64,000 nt of DNA, taken from NCBI RefSeq assembly GCF_039534915.1, contig NZ_BAAAWE010000001.1, positions 7,502,001-7,566,000 on the forward strand. The letters are read 5' to 3'. A program made the position numbers and the translations under genes. Under the pieces are notes generated by a model. It saw only the letters and a program-made list of their open reading frames with translations. It ran no database searches and was not told the origin of the DNA. Below, piece by piece: positions 42,290-51,051 of the stretch; position 1 is the first letter of the stretch, and every line of letters begins with the position of its first letter. The DNA comes from Streptomyces roseofulvus (GTDB lineage Bacteria > Actinomycetota > Actinomycetes > Streptomycetales > Streptomycetaceae).

Positions 42290-43309
42290 TCACGGCTCCA
42301 ACAGGTCCTCGGCGGCGAAGAGTTCCCGCACCCAGTACGCGCTCGCGTCGTGGCTGCTCCCCAGCGGCGTGCCCGGGAAGAGCCGGAACCAGGTGCCCGC
42401 GCGCCCCAGCGCCGCCAGCCGGACCGCGAGGCCCGCGGCCCGCCGCAGCTCCGCCCGGGACGGGCCGAGGCCGGTCCAGTGCTCCAGATACGCGTCCACC
42501 ATCGGGGCCACGTGCTCGGGGCCGTACCGCTCCCGCACCGCGCGCACCGGGATCAGGAGGCTGCCGAAGGGATGCGCCACGGAGGCGTCGCCCCAGTCGA
42601 AGAAGGTGAAGCGGCCGGGGGCCGGGGCCAGGAGCTGCCCGTCGTGCAGGTCGCAGTGGTCGAGCGAGTCGGGCAGGCCGTACGCGTCGAGCTCGGCGCA
42701 CAGCTCGACCAGCCGCGGCCGCCGGCGCAGCAGCGCGGCGCGCTCGTCCGCGTCGATGTACGGATTGTCGGCGACGAGCGCGTCGAAGGCGTCCGGCAGG
42801 TCGCGGGTCCGGCTCCGCGGCACCCCGAGCCCGACCAGCCGGTCCGCGTACGGGACGAGCCGCCGCTGCATCCTCCCGTACTGTCCCAGCGCCGCCGTCC
42901 ACGCCTCGGGGCCGGCCTCGCCCGCGTCGACGAGCCCCCGGAACAGCGGCCCGCCGTCGGGCAGCAGTGCCACCCCGCGGCCGGCGTCCACCGCCAGCGG
43001 GGTCATCACGTGACCCGGCGCCCAGTCGGCGAGCGCACGGGACAGCCCGGCCTCGAAGGCGTTCGACGGGGCACCCGCCTTCAGCCACACCGCGTCCCGC
43101 TCGCCCTCGCCGGTGCGGAACCGCACGAGCACCGACCACGGGCGCACCCGCACCTCGCGCGCGCCGGTCTCCACCAGACCTCGTCCGGCCAGGACCCGCT
43201 CGGCCCAGCCGAGCACGTCCCGCCGCCACTCCTCGTCGTCCCAGGGGGTCACGGCGTCCGGGAACCGCCCCCGGTCCACCACCGTCGTCCGCTCGTCGTC
43301 CATGCGCAT
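42290..43309 (-). CDS. APH-family (aminoglycoside phosphotransferase-like) protein
   Basis: 339 residues with a choline/aminoglycoside kinase fold. Brenner-type catalytic loop SLDHCDLHDGQLL (about 230) and the metal-binding FFDWGDASVAHPFG follow the family pattern; the ATP Lys region DAVWLKAGAPSN is visible upstream. Large, variable C-terminal lobe. Such proteins in streptomycetes seldom confer resistance; small-molecule phosphorylation is the general expectation. Two in-frame ATGs (43309, 43303) precede the conserved part; I use the first. No operon partner. Confidence 0.78.
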   Translation of the reverse strand: MRMDDERTTVVDRGRFPDAVTPWDDEEWRRDVLGWAERVLAGRGLVETGAREVRVRPWSVLVRFRTGEGERDAVWLKAGAPSNAFEAGLSRALADWAPGHVMTPLAVDAGRGVALLPDGGPLFRGLVDAGEAGPEAWTAALGQYGRMQRRLVPYADRLVGLGVPRSRTRDLPDAFDALVADNPYIDADERAALLRRRPRLVELCAELDAYGLPDSLDHCDLHDGQLLAPAPGRFTFFDWGDASVAHPFGSLLIPVRAVRERYGPEHVAPMVDAYLEHWTGLGPSRAELRRAAGLAVRLAALGRAGTWFRLFPGTPLGSSHDASAYWVRELFAAEDLLEP

Positions 43310-43529
43310 CCGGCGATTGCACCACCGGCCCGCCCCCGGTCGCACCGGAATATCAGCGGGTCACGGCGCCCCGGGCCACGGCCCCCGACCACGGCGCCCC
43401 GGGACCACCACCTCGCCCGGACCACCTCGCCCCGCACCATGGCGCTCCGGCCCGCGGACTGGCACCGTGGGCGCCACCGGCGGCCGGGGCGGGCCCGGGC
43501 CGGGAGGGCGAGGGAAGGGCGGGGCCACG

Positions 43530-44708
43530 ATGAGCGGGGCGTTCGGCGGGCGGTACGGCGACTACCAGAACGAGATCTACCTCGCCGGACTCGGCGGCGT
43601 CCTCCCCTCCCACCCCATGACCTACGCCGACCTGGAGGCCCGGGCGAGCGCGGCGCTGCCGCCGTCGGTGCTGTCGTACGTGGCGGGCGGGGCCGGCGAC
43701 GAGTTCACCCAGCGGGCGAACGTCGCGGCCTTCGAGCGCTGGGGCCTGGTGCCCCGGATGATGGTCGGGGCGACCCAGCGGGACCTGGGCGTCGACCTGT
43801 TCGGGCTCCGGCTCCCCTCGCCGCTGTTCATGGCCCCGGTCGGCGTCATAGGGCTCTGCGCCCAGGACGGGCACGGCGACCTCGCCACCGCCCGCGCGGC
43901 CCGCCGCACCGGCGTCCCCATGATCGCCTCCACCCTGAGCGTGGACCCGATGGAGCGGGTCGCCGCCGAGTTCGGCGACACCCCCGGGTTCTTCCAGCTC
44001 TACACGCCGACCGACCGGGACCTCGCGGAGAGCCTGGTGCGGCGTGCCGAGGCCGCCGGCTTCCGGGGGATCGTCGTCACCCTCGACACCTGGGTCACCG
44101 GCTGGCGCCCCCGCGACCTCGCCGGCAGCAACTTCCCGCAGCTGCGCGGCCACTGCCTCGCCAACTACACCTCCGACCCCGTCTTCCGCGCCCGCCTCGC
44201 CAAGGCGCCCGAGGAGGACCCCGGGGCGGCGATCCTCGAATGGGTCGGCGTCTTCGGCAACCCCCTCACCTGGGCCGACCTGCCCTGGCTGCGCTCCCTC
44301 ACCGACCTGCCGCTCATCCTGAAGGGGCTCTGCCACCCCGAGGACGTGCGCCGGGCGCGGGACGGCGGGGTGGACGCGGTGTACTGCTCCAACCACGGCG
44401 GCCGGCAGGCCAACGGCGGACTGCCCGCGCTCGACGCCCTTCCCGGCGTCGTCGAGGCCGCCGACGGGCTGCCCGTCCTCTTCGACTCGGGCGTCCGCAC
44501 CGGCGCGGACGCCGTCAAGGCGCTCGCCCTCGGCGCCACCGCCGTCGGCGTCGGCCGCCCCTACGCGTACGGGCTCGCGGCCGGCGGCGAGGACGGCGTC
44601 GTGCACGTGCTGCGCTCGCTCCTCGCCGAGGCCGACCTGCTCATGGCCGTCGACGGTTACCCCGCCCTCGCCGACCTCCGCGCGGAAGGGGCGCTCCGCC
44701 GGCTCTGA
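43530..44708 (+). CDS. FMN-dependent alpha-hydroxy-acid oxidase (lactate 2-monooxygenase type)
   Basis: 392 residues. Starts GRYGDYQNEIYLAGLGGVLP, then a TIM-barrel FMN enzyme: SYVAGGAGDEFTQRANVAAF, FMAPVGVIGLCAQDGHGDLA, TLDTWVTGWRPRDLA, the active-site His/Arg in VYCSNHGGRQANGG, FDSGVRTGADAVKALALGA, GRPYAYGLAAGGEDGVVHVL. The N-terminus and WVTGWRPRDL segment resemble lactate 2-monooxygenase more than glycolate oxidase. It oxidises an L-2-hydroxy acid. ATG 43530 has GGGAAGGGCGGGG upstream. Confidence 0.88.
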   Translation: MSGAFGGRYGDYQNEIYLAGLGGVLPSHPMTYADLEARASAALPPSVLSYVAGGAGDEFTQRANVAAFERWGLVPRMMVGATQRDLGVDLFGLRLPSPLFMAPVGVIGLCAQDGHGDLATARAARRTGVPMIASTLSVDPMERVAAEFGDTPGFFQLYTPTDRDLAESLVRRAEAAGFRGIVVTLDTWVTGWRPRDLAGSNFPQLRGHCLANYTSDPVFRARLAKAPEEDPGAAILEWVGVFGNPLTWADLPWLRSLTDLPLILKGLCHPEDVRRARDGGVDAVYCSNHGGRQANGGLPALDALPGVVEAADGLPVLFDSGVRTGADAVKALALGATAVGVGRPYAYGLAAGGEDGVVHVLRSLLAEADLLMAVDGYPALADLRAEGALRRL

Positions 44709-44727
44709 CCGTCCGGGGGCGCGGTCC

Positions 44728-45150
44728 TCAGGCGGCCGGGCGGGAGACGTCGCTGACCAGGTCGCCGACCGTGCTGTCGGGGAGCCGGCGGGCCACGTCC
44801 GCCTGGGCGATGATCCCGACCAGGACGTGTCCGTCGATCACCGGGATCCGGCGGACCTTCCGGTCGGCCATCAGCTCCAGGACCCGGTCCAGGGAGTCGT
44901 CGGCGCCGACCCACACCAGCTCGCCCTGGGCCAGCTCGCCCGCCGTGCACGCGGACGGGTCCCGGCCCTGGGCGACCACCCGCACCACGATGTCACGGTC
45001 GGTGAGCATGCCCTTCAGGCGTTCGTCGGGCCCGCAGATCGGCAGCGCGCCGACGTCGAGCTCGACCATCTTCCGCGCGGCGTCGACCACGCTCTCGTCG
45101 CTCCGGACACAGGTCACGTCCGGAGTCATGATCTCGCGTGCCTTCGTCAT
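44728..45150 (-). CDS. Tandem CBS-domain protein
   Basis: 140 residues, two CBS motifs: MTKAREIMTPDVTCVRSDES with AARKMVELDVGALPI, and LVWVGADDSLDRVLELMADR with RRIPVIDGHVLVGIIAQADV. No catalytic domain. CBS pairs bind adenine nucleotides and sense energy charge; in actinomycetes such small proteins are often stress or dormancy genes. ATG 45150 follows AGGGGG at about 5 nt. Convergent with the hydroxy-acid oxidase gene. Confidence 0.87.
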   Translation of the reverse strand: MTKAREIMTPDVTCVRSDESVVDAARKMVELDVGALPICGPDERLKGMLTDRDIVVRVVAQGRDPSACTAGELAQGELVWVGADDSLDRVLELMADRKVRRIPVIDGHVLVGIIAQADVARRLPDSTVGDLVSDVSRPAA

Positions 45151-45362
45151 GACGACCCCCTGCCGTCGTGCGTGACGTCATGGACTCTCGTACACGCGGC
45201 GGCTGCCCCGTCCCCCGGACGGCATGCGCGACCCGGCCGACAGGGCACGTACAAGATGCAACAAAACGGGCGCAAGGGGTCATTCGCCACTAGAGTCTGA
45301 GCGGCCCGACGCTCTTCACTTCGCGCCGAACCGCGGCGCGAGCGGACCGGCGAGGTACGCCC

Positions 45363-46823
45363 ATGACCACCGCGGAACCCAGCTCCGACACCGCCTCCGG
45401 CGGCACCCCACCGGCCGTCAGACTCAGCCTCCTCACGCTCACCGCCATGGTCGTCGGCTCCATGGTCGGCGCCGGCGTCTTCTCGCTGCCCCGCCGCTTC
45501 GCCCAGGAGACCGGTGTCGCGGGCGCGCTCATCGCCTGGGCCGTCGCCGGCACCGGCATGCTCATGCTCGCCTTCGTCTTCCAGACGCTCGCCGTGCGCC
45601 GGCCCGACCTGGACGCCGGCGTGTACGCGTACGCCAAGGCGGGCTTCGGCGAGTACCTGGGCTTCTTCTCCGCCTTCGGCTACTGGGCCAGCGCCTGCGT
45701 CGGCAACGTCACCTACTGGGTGCTCATCATGTCGACGATCGGCGCCGTGGCACCCGCCCTCGGCGACGGGGACACCGCCCTCTCGATCGTCCTCTCCTCG
45801 GTCGGCCTGTGGGGCTTCTTCCTGCTCATCCGGCGCGGGGTGAAGGAGGCGGCGGCGATCAACCGGATCGTCACGGTCGCCAAGATCGTGCCCATCCTGG
45901 TCTTCGTCCTCCTCGCGGCCTTCTGCTTCGACGCCTCCGTCTTCGCCGACAACTTCGGCGGCGCCGACTACGCGGGTTCCCTCTTCGACCAGGTCCGCGG
46001 CACCATGCTCGCCACCGTCTTCGTCTTCCTCGGCGTCGAGGGCGCCAGCGTCTACTCCCGGCACGCCCGGCGCCGCGAGGACGTCGGCCGCGCCACCGTC
46101 CTGGGCTTCCTCAGCGTCTTCGCCGTCTTCGCCTCGGTCACCATCGTGTCGTACGGCATCCTGCCCATGAGCGAGATCGCCGAACTCCGCCAGCCCTCCA
46201 TGGCCGGCGTCCTGGAGGCCGCCGTCGGCACCTGGGGCAAGGTCTTCGTCAGCGTCGGCCTCATCGTCTCCGTCCTCGGCGCCTACCTCGCCTGGACGCT
46301 GATGGCCGCCGAGGTCCTCTTCGTCGCCGCCAAGGACGACGACATGCCACGCTTCCTCGGCCGCGCCACCAAGAACGACGTCCCCGCCCCCGCCCTGCTC
46401 ATGACCACCGCGCTGAGCCAGGCCGTGCTCGTCGTCACCGCCTTCTCCGACGACGCCTTCAACTTCGCCCTCGACCTCACCAGCGCCCTCAGCCTCATCC
46501 CCTTCCTCCTGGCCGCCGCCTTCGCCGTCAAGATCGCCCTGCGGCCCCGGCAGAACCGGGTGACCGGTGACGGCACCCGGCGCGAACTCGTCGTCGCCGC
46601 CGTCGCCACCCTCTACACCGCCTTCCTGCTGTACGCGGCCGGGCCGAAGTTCCTCCTGGTCTCCCTCATCCTGTACGCCCCCGCCACCCTGCTCTTCGTC
46701 AAGGCCCGCCGGGAGCAGGGCCGGCGCCTCTTCAGCCCCCGCGAGGCGGTCGTCTGCGCCGTCTCCGTGGCCGGTGCCGTCGTCGGCGTCGTCGCCCTCG
46801 CCGCCGGCTGGATCGAACTGTGA
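45363..46823 (+). CDS. arcD: Arginine:ornithine antiporter (ArcD-like APC transporter)
   Basis: 486 residues, about 12 membrane helices of the APC basic-amino-acid family. Helix 1 motif MVVGSMVGAGVFSLPRRFAQ, RRPDLDAGVYAYAKAGFGEY, then VFVFLGVEGASVYSRHARRR and TKNDVPAPALLMTTALSQ are typical of ArcD/LysI. It exchanges arginine for ornithine (or takes up a basic amino acid). ATG 45363 has GAGG about 8 nt upstream. 70 bp before arcA, so one transcript is likely. TAGAGT at 45291-45296 is a possible -10. Confidence 0.87.
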   Translation: MTTAEPSSDTASGGTPPAVRLSLLTLTAMVVGSMVGAGVFSLPRRFAQETGVAGALIAWAVAGTGMLMLAFVFQTLAVRRPDLDAGVYAYAKAGFGEYLGFFSAFGYWASACVGNVTYWVLIMSTIGAVAPALGDGDTALSIVLSSVGLWGFFLLIRRGVKEAAAINRIVTVAKIVPILVFVLLAAFCFDASVFADNFGGADYAGSLFDQVRGTMLATVFVFLGVEGASVYSRHARRREDVGRATVLGFLSVFAVFASVTIVSYGILPMSEIAELRQPSMAGVLEAAVGTWGKVFVSVGLIVSVLGAYLAWTLMAAEVLFVAAKDDDMPRFLGRATKNDVPAPALLMTTALSQAVLVVTAFSDDAFNFALDLTSALSLIPFLLAAAFAVKIALRPRQNRVTGDGTRRELVVAAVATLYTAFLLYAAGPKFLLVSLILYAPATLLFVKARREQGRRLFSPREAVVCAVSVAGAVVGVVALAAGWIEL

Positions 46824-46893
46824 GCGACCGCGAGCGGCAGTCCCGAAGGCAGCAGCTCCGCGAACCGCCCCTTCCGGAAAGGAAAGGCCAGCG

Positions 46894-48156
46894 ATGAACC
46901 CCGCCACCCCCGAGGCCGCCCGCCCCCTCGGCGTCCACTCCGAAGTCGGCCGGCTCCGCAAGGTCCTCGTCTGCTCGCCGGGCCTGGCCCACCGCCGGCT
47001 GACCCCGACCAACTCCGACGACCTCCTCTTCGACGACGTCATGTGGGTGGAGAACGCCCAGCGCGACCACGCCGACTTCGTCAACAAGCTCGTCCAGCGC
47101 GGTGTCGAGGTCGTCGAGCTGCACAACCTGCTCACCGAGACCATGGCCCTGCCCGAGGCGAGGGCCTGGCTCCTCGACCGCAAGATCACCGCCAACGAGG
47201 TCGGCCTCGGGCTCATCGACGACACCCGCGCCTTCCTCGACTCGCTCGCCCCGCGCGAACTCACCGACTACCTGATCGGCGGCCTCTCCACCGCCGACCT
47301 GCCCCTGGACGTCCGCTCCGGCCACGCGGCCCTGGCCCGCGAGGGCGTCGGAGCGCGCGAGTACCTGATGCCGCCGCTCCCCAACACCCTCTACACCCGC
47401 GACACCACCTGCTGGCTGTACGGCGGCGTCACCCTCAACCCGCTGTACTGGCCCGCCCGGCACGGCGAGACCCTGCTCATGAAGGCGGTCTACACCCACC
47501 ACCCGGACTTCAAGGACGCCACCGTCTGGTGGGGCGACCCCGAACAGGACTGGGGCCAGGCCACCTTCGAGGGCGGTGACATCATGCCGGTCGGCGACGG
47601 CGTCGTCCTCATGGGCATGAGCGAGCGCACCTCGCGGCAGGCCATCACCCAGGTCGCCCGCGCGCTCTTCGAGCACGGCGCCGCCCGGCACGTCGTCGTC
47701 GCGGGCATGCCCAAACTGCGCTCCGCCATGCACCTCGACACCGTCTTCACCTTCGCCGACCGTGACGTCGTCACGCTCTACCCGAAGATCATGGACGCGG
47801 TGCACAGCTTCTCCCTGCGCCCTTCCGACCGCGCCCCCGGCGTCGAGATCACCGACGAGGGCGACACCCCGTTCACGGACGTCGTGGCCAAGGCCCTCGG
47901 CCTGCCCGGGCTGCGGGTCATCGAGACCGGCGGCGACGTCTACGCCTCCGAACGGCAGCAGTGGGACAGCGGGAACAACGCCGTCGCCCTGGAGCCCGGC
48001 GTGGTCTTCACCTACGACCGCAACACCCAGACCAACACGCTGCTGCGGAAGGCGGGCATCGAGGTCATCACCATCGTGGGCGCGGAGCTGGGCCGCGGAC
48101 GCGGCGGCGGCCACTGCATGACCTGCCCCCTCGTCCGCGACCCGATCGACTTCTGA
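46894..48156 (+). CDS. arcA: Arginine deiminase
   Basis: 420 residues. Family marks: VHSEVGRLRKVLVCSPGLAH, RDTTCWLYGG, FEGGDIMPVGDGVVLMGMSERTS cut in parts here for length, MHLDTVFTFADRD with catalytic His/Asp, and nucleophile Cys408 in GGGHCMTCP. It converts arginine to citrulline and ammonia, giving acid protection and, with OTC and carbamate kinase, ATP. Those two genes are not in the window. ATG 46894 has GGAAAGG at about 7 nt. Convergent with the PL1 lyase, 11 bp between stops. Confidence 0.94.
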   Translation: MNPATPEAARPLGVHSEVGRLRKVLVCSPGLAHRRLTPTNSDDLLFDDVMWVENAQRDHADFVNKLVQRGVEVVELHNLLTETMALPEARAWLLDRKITANEVGLGLIDDTRAFLDSLAPRELTDYLIGGLSTADLPLDVRSGHAALAREGVGAREYLMPPLPNTLYTRDTTCWLYGGVTLNPLYWPARHGETLLMKAVYTHHPDFKDATVWWGDPEQDWGQATFEGGDIMPVGDGVVLMGMSERTSRQAITQVARALFEHGAARHVVVAGMPKLRSAMHLDTVFTFADRDVVTLYPKIMDAVHSFSLRPSDRAPGVEITDEGDTPFTDVVAKALGLPGLRVIETGGDVYASERQQWDSGNNAVALEPGVVFTYDRNTQTNTLLRKAGIEVITIVGAELGRGRGGGHCMTCPLVRDPIDF

Positions 48157-48167
48157 CGCCGCGACCG

Positions 48168-49742
48168 CTACGCGTACGTCTCGAACTCGGCGACGCGCGG
48201 GGTGCCGGTGGCGGCGGTGATCTCGAAGGTGACCTTGCTCAGCGAGGTCGCCGGGAAGGAGATCGTGCCGGCCGCGCCTCCGGTGGCGAGGACGGCGCCG
48301 GTGTCGGCGTTCAGGAGCCGCCAGCCGGTGACCGTGCCCGCCCCGGCGGCCTCGCGGACGCGGACCGACGAGATCGTCGTCGGGGCGCTCCACTTGACCG
48401 AGACGGAGCCGGTGCTGCCGACGGGCGACCAGTAGGTGCTCAGGCTGCCGTCCCGCACGTTGCCGTAGCTGGTGCCGTCGGCCTTGCTGGAACCGTCCGA
48501 ACCGGCGCCGATGCTCAGGTTGGTGCCGGAGGGCGGGGCGGTGGTGGCGGTGGCCGTGGGGGTCGGTGTCGGGGTCGGGGTGGGCGTGGGTGTCGCGGTG
48601 GCGGTCGGGGTGGGCGTCGGGCTCGGGGTCTGCGGGGTGCAGGAGCCGTCCGAGACGAGCAGGCCCTTGCCGGCGCCGGCGGTGCGCGCCACCACGTCGG
48701 GGACGCAGGAGGCGCTGTCGAGGGTGTACGCGTACGGGATCGACACCGACGTGTTGGAGACCGGGTTCGGGCCCGCCGGGCGGTAGTCGGTGCCGGCGGG
48801 GGACCAGGTCACGTTGTCGAAGACGTTTCCGGCGACCTGCCAGTAGCCGGCCGCGTCCGTGTAGAAGGTGCCGAGGACGTCCTTGGAGTCCTCGAAGTAG
48901 TTGTTCTCCACCTTGGCGCGGGCGCCGGCCCGGGAGTTGATGCCGGACTCGTTGAGCTGCCGGTAGTGGTTGTCGTACATGTGGGCGATGCCGCCGCGCA
49001 GCAGGGGCGCGCGCGAGTCGATGTTCTCGTACAGGTTGTGGTGGTACGTGATGAAGCCGTTGCTCAGCTCGGTCTCGCTGGAGCCGACCAGGCCGCCGCG
49101 GCCGGAGTTGCGCAGCACGCTGTAGGAGAGCGTCACGTACTGCGTGTTGTCCTTCATGTCGAACAGCCCGTCGTAGCCCTCGGACTCGCCGCCGGACGCC
49201 TCCAGGGTGACGTGGTCGACCCAGACGTTGCGGACGTCGCTCTCCATGCCGATGGCGTCGCCGCCGTTGGAGACGGGCGAGCCGGACTTCTTGACGTTCC
49301 TGACCGTCACGTTCTGGATGATGATGTTGCTCGACTCGCGGATGTGGATGCCGAGCTGGTCGAAGACGGCGCCGGAGCCGACGCCGACGAGCGTGACGTT
49401 GCTGATCTGCTTGAGCTCGATGACGCCGTCGGCGGTGTTGCAGCTGGTGCCGGACACCTTGGCGGTGTTGGCGTGGTTGATGGTGCCCTCGACCTGGATG
49501 GTGATCGGGGTGCTGCTGGAGGCGCGGCCGCAGAGGGCCGCGTGGATCTGGGTGCCGGTGGTCGCCCGGACGGTCTGGCCGCCGGCGCCGCCGGTGGTCC
49601 CGCCGTTCTGGCTCGCGTAGCCGGTGGCGCCGGCGGTGGCGGCCGAGGCCTCCGGGATGGTCAGCACCGCGCCGGTGGCCGCGGCGACCGCCATGGCGGC
49701 CAGCGCCGCGCGGAGCCGGGTGGAGGGGGATCGTCGTCCCAT
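48168..49742 (-). CDS. Secreted PL1 pectate lyase with F5/8-type C-terminal module
   Basis: 524 residues. Signal peptide MGRRSPSTRLRAALAAMAVA...ASA (about 1-33). PL1 beta-helix (about 35-370): GVIELKQISNVTLVGVGSGA, VWVDHVTLEASGG, DGLFDMKDNTQYVTLSYS, FITYHHNLYENIDSRAPLLR (Ca/substrate Arg), SRAGARAKVENNYFED. A Pro/Thr linker (PTPTPTATATPTP...) at about 375-410 leads to a discoidin/CBM32-like domain (NLSIGAGSDGSSKADGTSYG...). Cleaves pectate by beta-elimination. ATG 49742 follows AAAGGG at 6 nt. Preceded by two pectinase operators. Confidence 0.92.
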   Translation of the reverse strand: MGRRSPSTRLRAALAAMAVAAATGAVLTIPEASAATAGATGYASQNGGTTGGAGGQTVRATTGTQIHAALCGRASSSTPITIQVEGTINHANTAKVSGTSCNTADGVIELKQISNVTLVGVGSGAVFDQLGIHIRESSNIIIQNVTVRNVKKSGSPVSNGGDAIGMESDVRNVWVDHVTLEASGGESEGYDGLFDMKDNTQYVTLSYSVLRNSGRGGLVGSSETELSNGFITYHHNLYENIDSRAPLLRGGIAHMYDNHYRQLNESGINSRAGARAKVENNYFEDSKDVLGTFYTDAAGYWQVAGNVFDNVTWSPAGTDYRPAGPNPVSNTSVSIPYAYTLDSASCVPDVVARTAGAGKGLLVSDGSCTPQTPSPTPTPTATATPTPTPTPTPTPTATATTAPPSGTNLSIGAGSDGSSKADGTSYGNVRDGSLSTYWSPVGSTGSVSVKWSAPTTISSVRVREAAGAGTVTGWRLLNADTGAVLATGGAAGTISFPATSLSKVTFEITAATGTPRVAEFETYA

Positions 49743-50305
49743 GCCTGCCCTTTCGTCGACGTCCGCGTGGTCGCGGACGTATGTCGTCGTCAGCCCCGTC
49801 CCTGGGTAACGCAACATAGAAAGCGCTCTCCAGAAAGCGCTTTCGGCGCGTGACGATAGGGGCGTCGCGGAGCACCTGACAAGGCTTCGGACACGACGGG
49901 CCCGAATCCGCCGCTCTCTCCCGCCCGCGGCCGAGCCCGCCGCGCGGCCTCCGTCCTCCCCGTACGCGACCGGCCGACGCGCGGCCACCGCGCAGGCCGG
50001 GGCCGGCGGCGGGCCGCGCGGGCCGGGACTCCCAGGGCAGGTGCCGACCCCGCGGCGTCACGGGCGATTTTCCCGCAGGTGTCCCCCGGCGTACGCCCGC
50101 CCACCGCCCGGGACCTGATGGCGCGACGGACGCGGGGTGGGGGACGGGCGGTCCGACGTGATAGGCACTACCTGCACGGGGGAGGTGCGGGCCGGTCACG
50201 CCGCGCGGAGGCGCGGAGGGGGCGGCGGGTGGCGCGGTCGAGCACCGCGGCCGTCATCGACCCCGTCGAACCGGCACCATCGAACGGAATCACGGGAGAC
50301 ACCGC
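49743..50305. other. Intergenic region between PL1 lyase and VOC gene
   Basis: 563 bp between divergent genes. It holds the double pectinase operator at 49818-49844 and the VOC gene's GGGAGA Shine-Dalgarno just before 50306. Open frames here are GC-bias artefacts; nothing else recognised. Confidence 0.6.
49818..49844. promoter_or_regulatory. Double pectinase operator
   Basis: AGAAAGCGCTCTC (49818-49830, one mismatch from the palindrome) and a perfect GAAAGCGCTTTC (49833-49844). On the minus strand TATGTT just after the first site is a likely -10, so the sites cover the -35/-10 spacer and the -35 zone of the PL1 gene. Confidence 0.8.
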
Positions 50306-50692
50306 ATGCGCGTCAAAGCCTTCGACCACCTCGTCCTCAACGTCACCGACGTCGAGCGGGCCCTCGCCTTCTACACCGGCCCGCTGGGCCTCGCGCCGGA
50401 GCGGGTCGAGGAGTGGCGGGCCGGCAAGGTGCCGTTCCCGTCCGTCCGGATCGACGAGGGCACCGTCATCGACCTCTTCTCCCGGCCCCGCGGCGAGTCC
50501 AACGTCGACCACATCTGCCTCGTCGTCGACCCGCTCGACTGGCAGGAGGTCATCGACTCCGGCGCGTTCGACGTCCTGGAGGGCCCGGTCCCGCGCTGGG
50601 GCGCCCGCGGCTCGGCCCAGTCCGTCTACGTGAAGGACCCGGACGGCAACACGGTCGAACTCCGCTGGTACCCGCAGGACGTCCAGGCGTAG
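50306..50692 (+). CDS. VOC (glyoxalase I-like) protein
   Basis: 128 residues, one VOC domain: MRVKAFDHLVLNVTDVERAL, FYTGPLGLAPERVEEW, VDHICLVVDPLDWQEV, SVYVKDPDGNTVELRWYP. The three visible metal-ligand positions (His8, His near 70, Glu near 119) are retained, so it may be an active metal enzyme of glyoxalase/dioxygenase type. ATG 50306 has GGGAGA at 7 nt. 41 bp upstream of the MazG-like gene. Confidence 0.85.
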   Translation: MRVKAFDHLVLNVTDVERALAFYTGPLGLAPERVEEWRAGKVPFPSVRIDEGTVIDLFSRPRGESNVDHICLVVDPLDWQEVIDSGAFDVLEGPVPRWGARGSAQSVYVKDPDGNTVELRWYPQDVQA

Positions 50693-50733
50693 CCCCGGGC
50701 CCCGGGAGCCGTACGGTCCGGCAGGCTGCTGCC

Positions 50734-51051
50734 ATGACCGACGACACCTGGACCACCATCGCCCGCCTGCACGACTGGCTCACGACCCACCAGCAGCTGC
50801 CGCCCGGCCAGGAGATCCTGCTCCGCGTCCTCAAACTCTCCGAGGAGGTCGGGGAGGCGGCGCAGGCGGTGATCGGGGCCACCGGGCAGAACCCGCGGAA
50901 GGGGACCAGCCACAGCTGGGGCGACGTCGAGGCGGAGCTCTGCGACGTCGTCATCACCGCCATGGTCGCCCTGCGCACCCTCACCCCCGACGCCGCCGAG
51001 GTCTTCGCCGGGCACCTGCGGCGGGTGGCCGACCGTTCGCTTCCCCGATAA
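50734..51051 (+). CDS. MazG-like nucleotide pyrophosphohydrolase
   Basis: 105 residues, all-alpha. LLRVLKLSEEVGEAAQAVIG contains the EExxE metal motif of MazG/dUTPase-like enzymes, and WGDVEAELCDVVITAMVAL contains the second ExxxD pair. Such proteins hydrolyse non-canonical or excess NTPs to NMP and PPi. The stop (TAA) overlaps the response-regulator ATG as TAATG, so the two are translationally coupled, an unusual partnership. Confidence 0.85.
   Translation: MTDDTWTTIARLHDWLTTHQQLPPGQEILLRVLKLSEEVGEAAQAVIGATGQNPRKGTSHSWGDVEAELCDVVITAMVALRTLTPDAAEVFAGHLRRVADRSLPR

Noticed and set aside
48540..48640. Simple-sequence repeat as an independent element
   Set aside because: It is the Pro/Thr linker of the PL1 lyase, explained by the protein.
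46732..50199. Minus-strand 1155-codon frame spanning arcA and the PL1 gene
   Set aside because: It reads Arg/His/Gly-rich non-protein sequence through two well-supported genes on their own frames.
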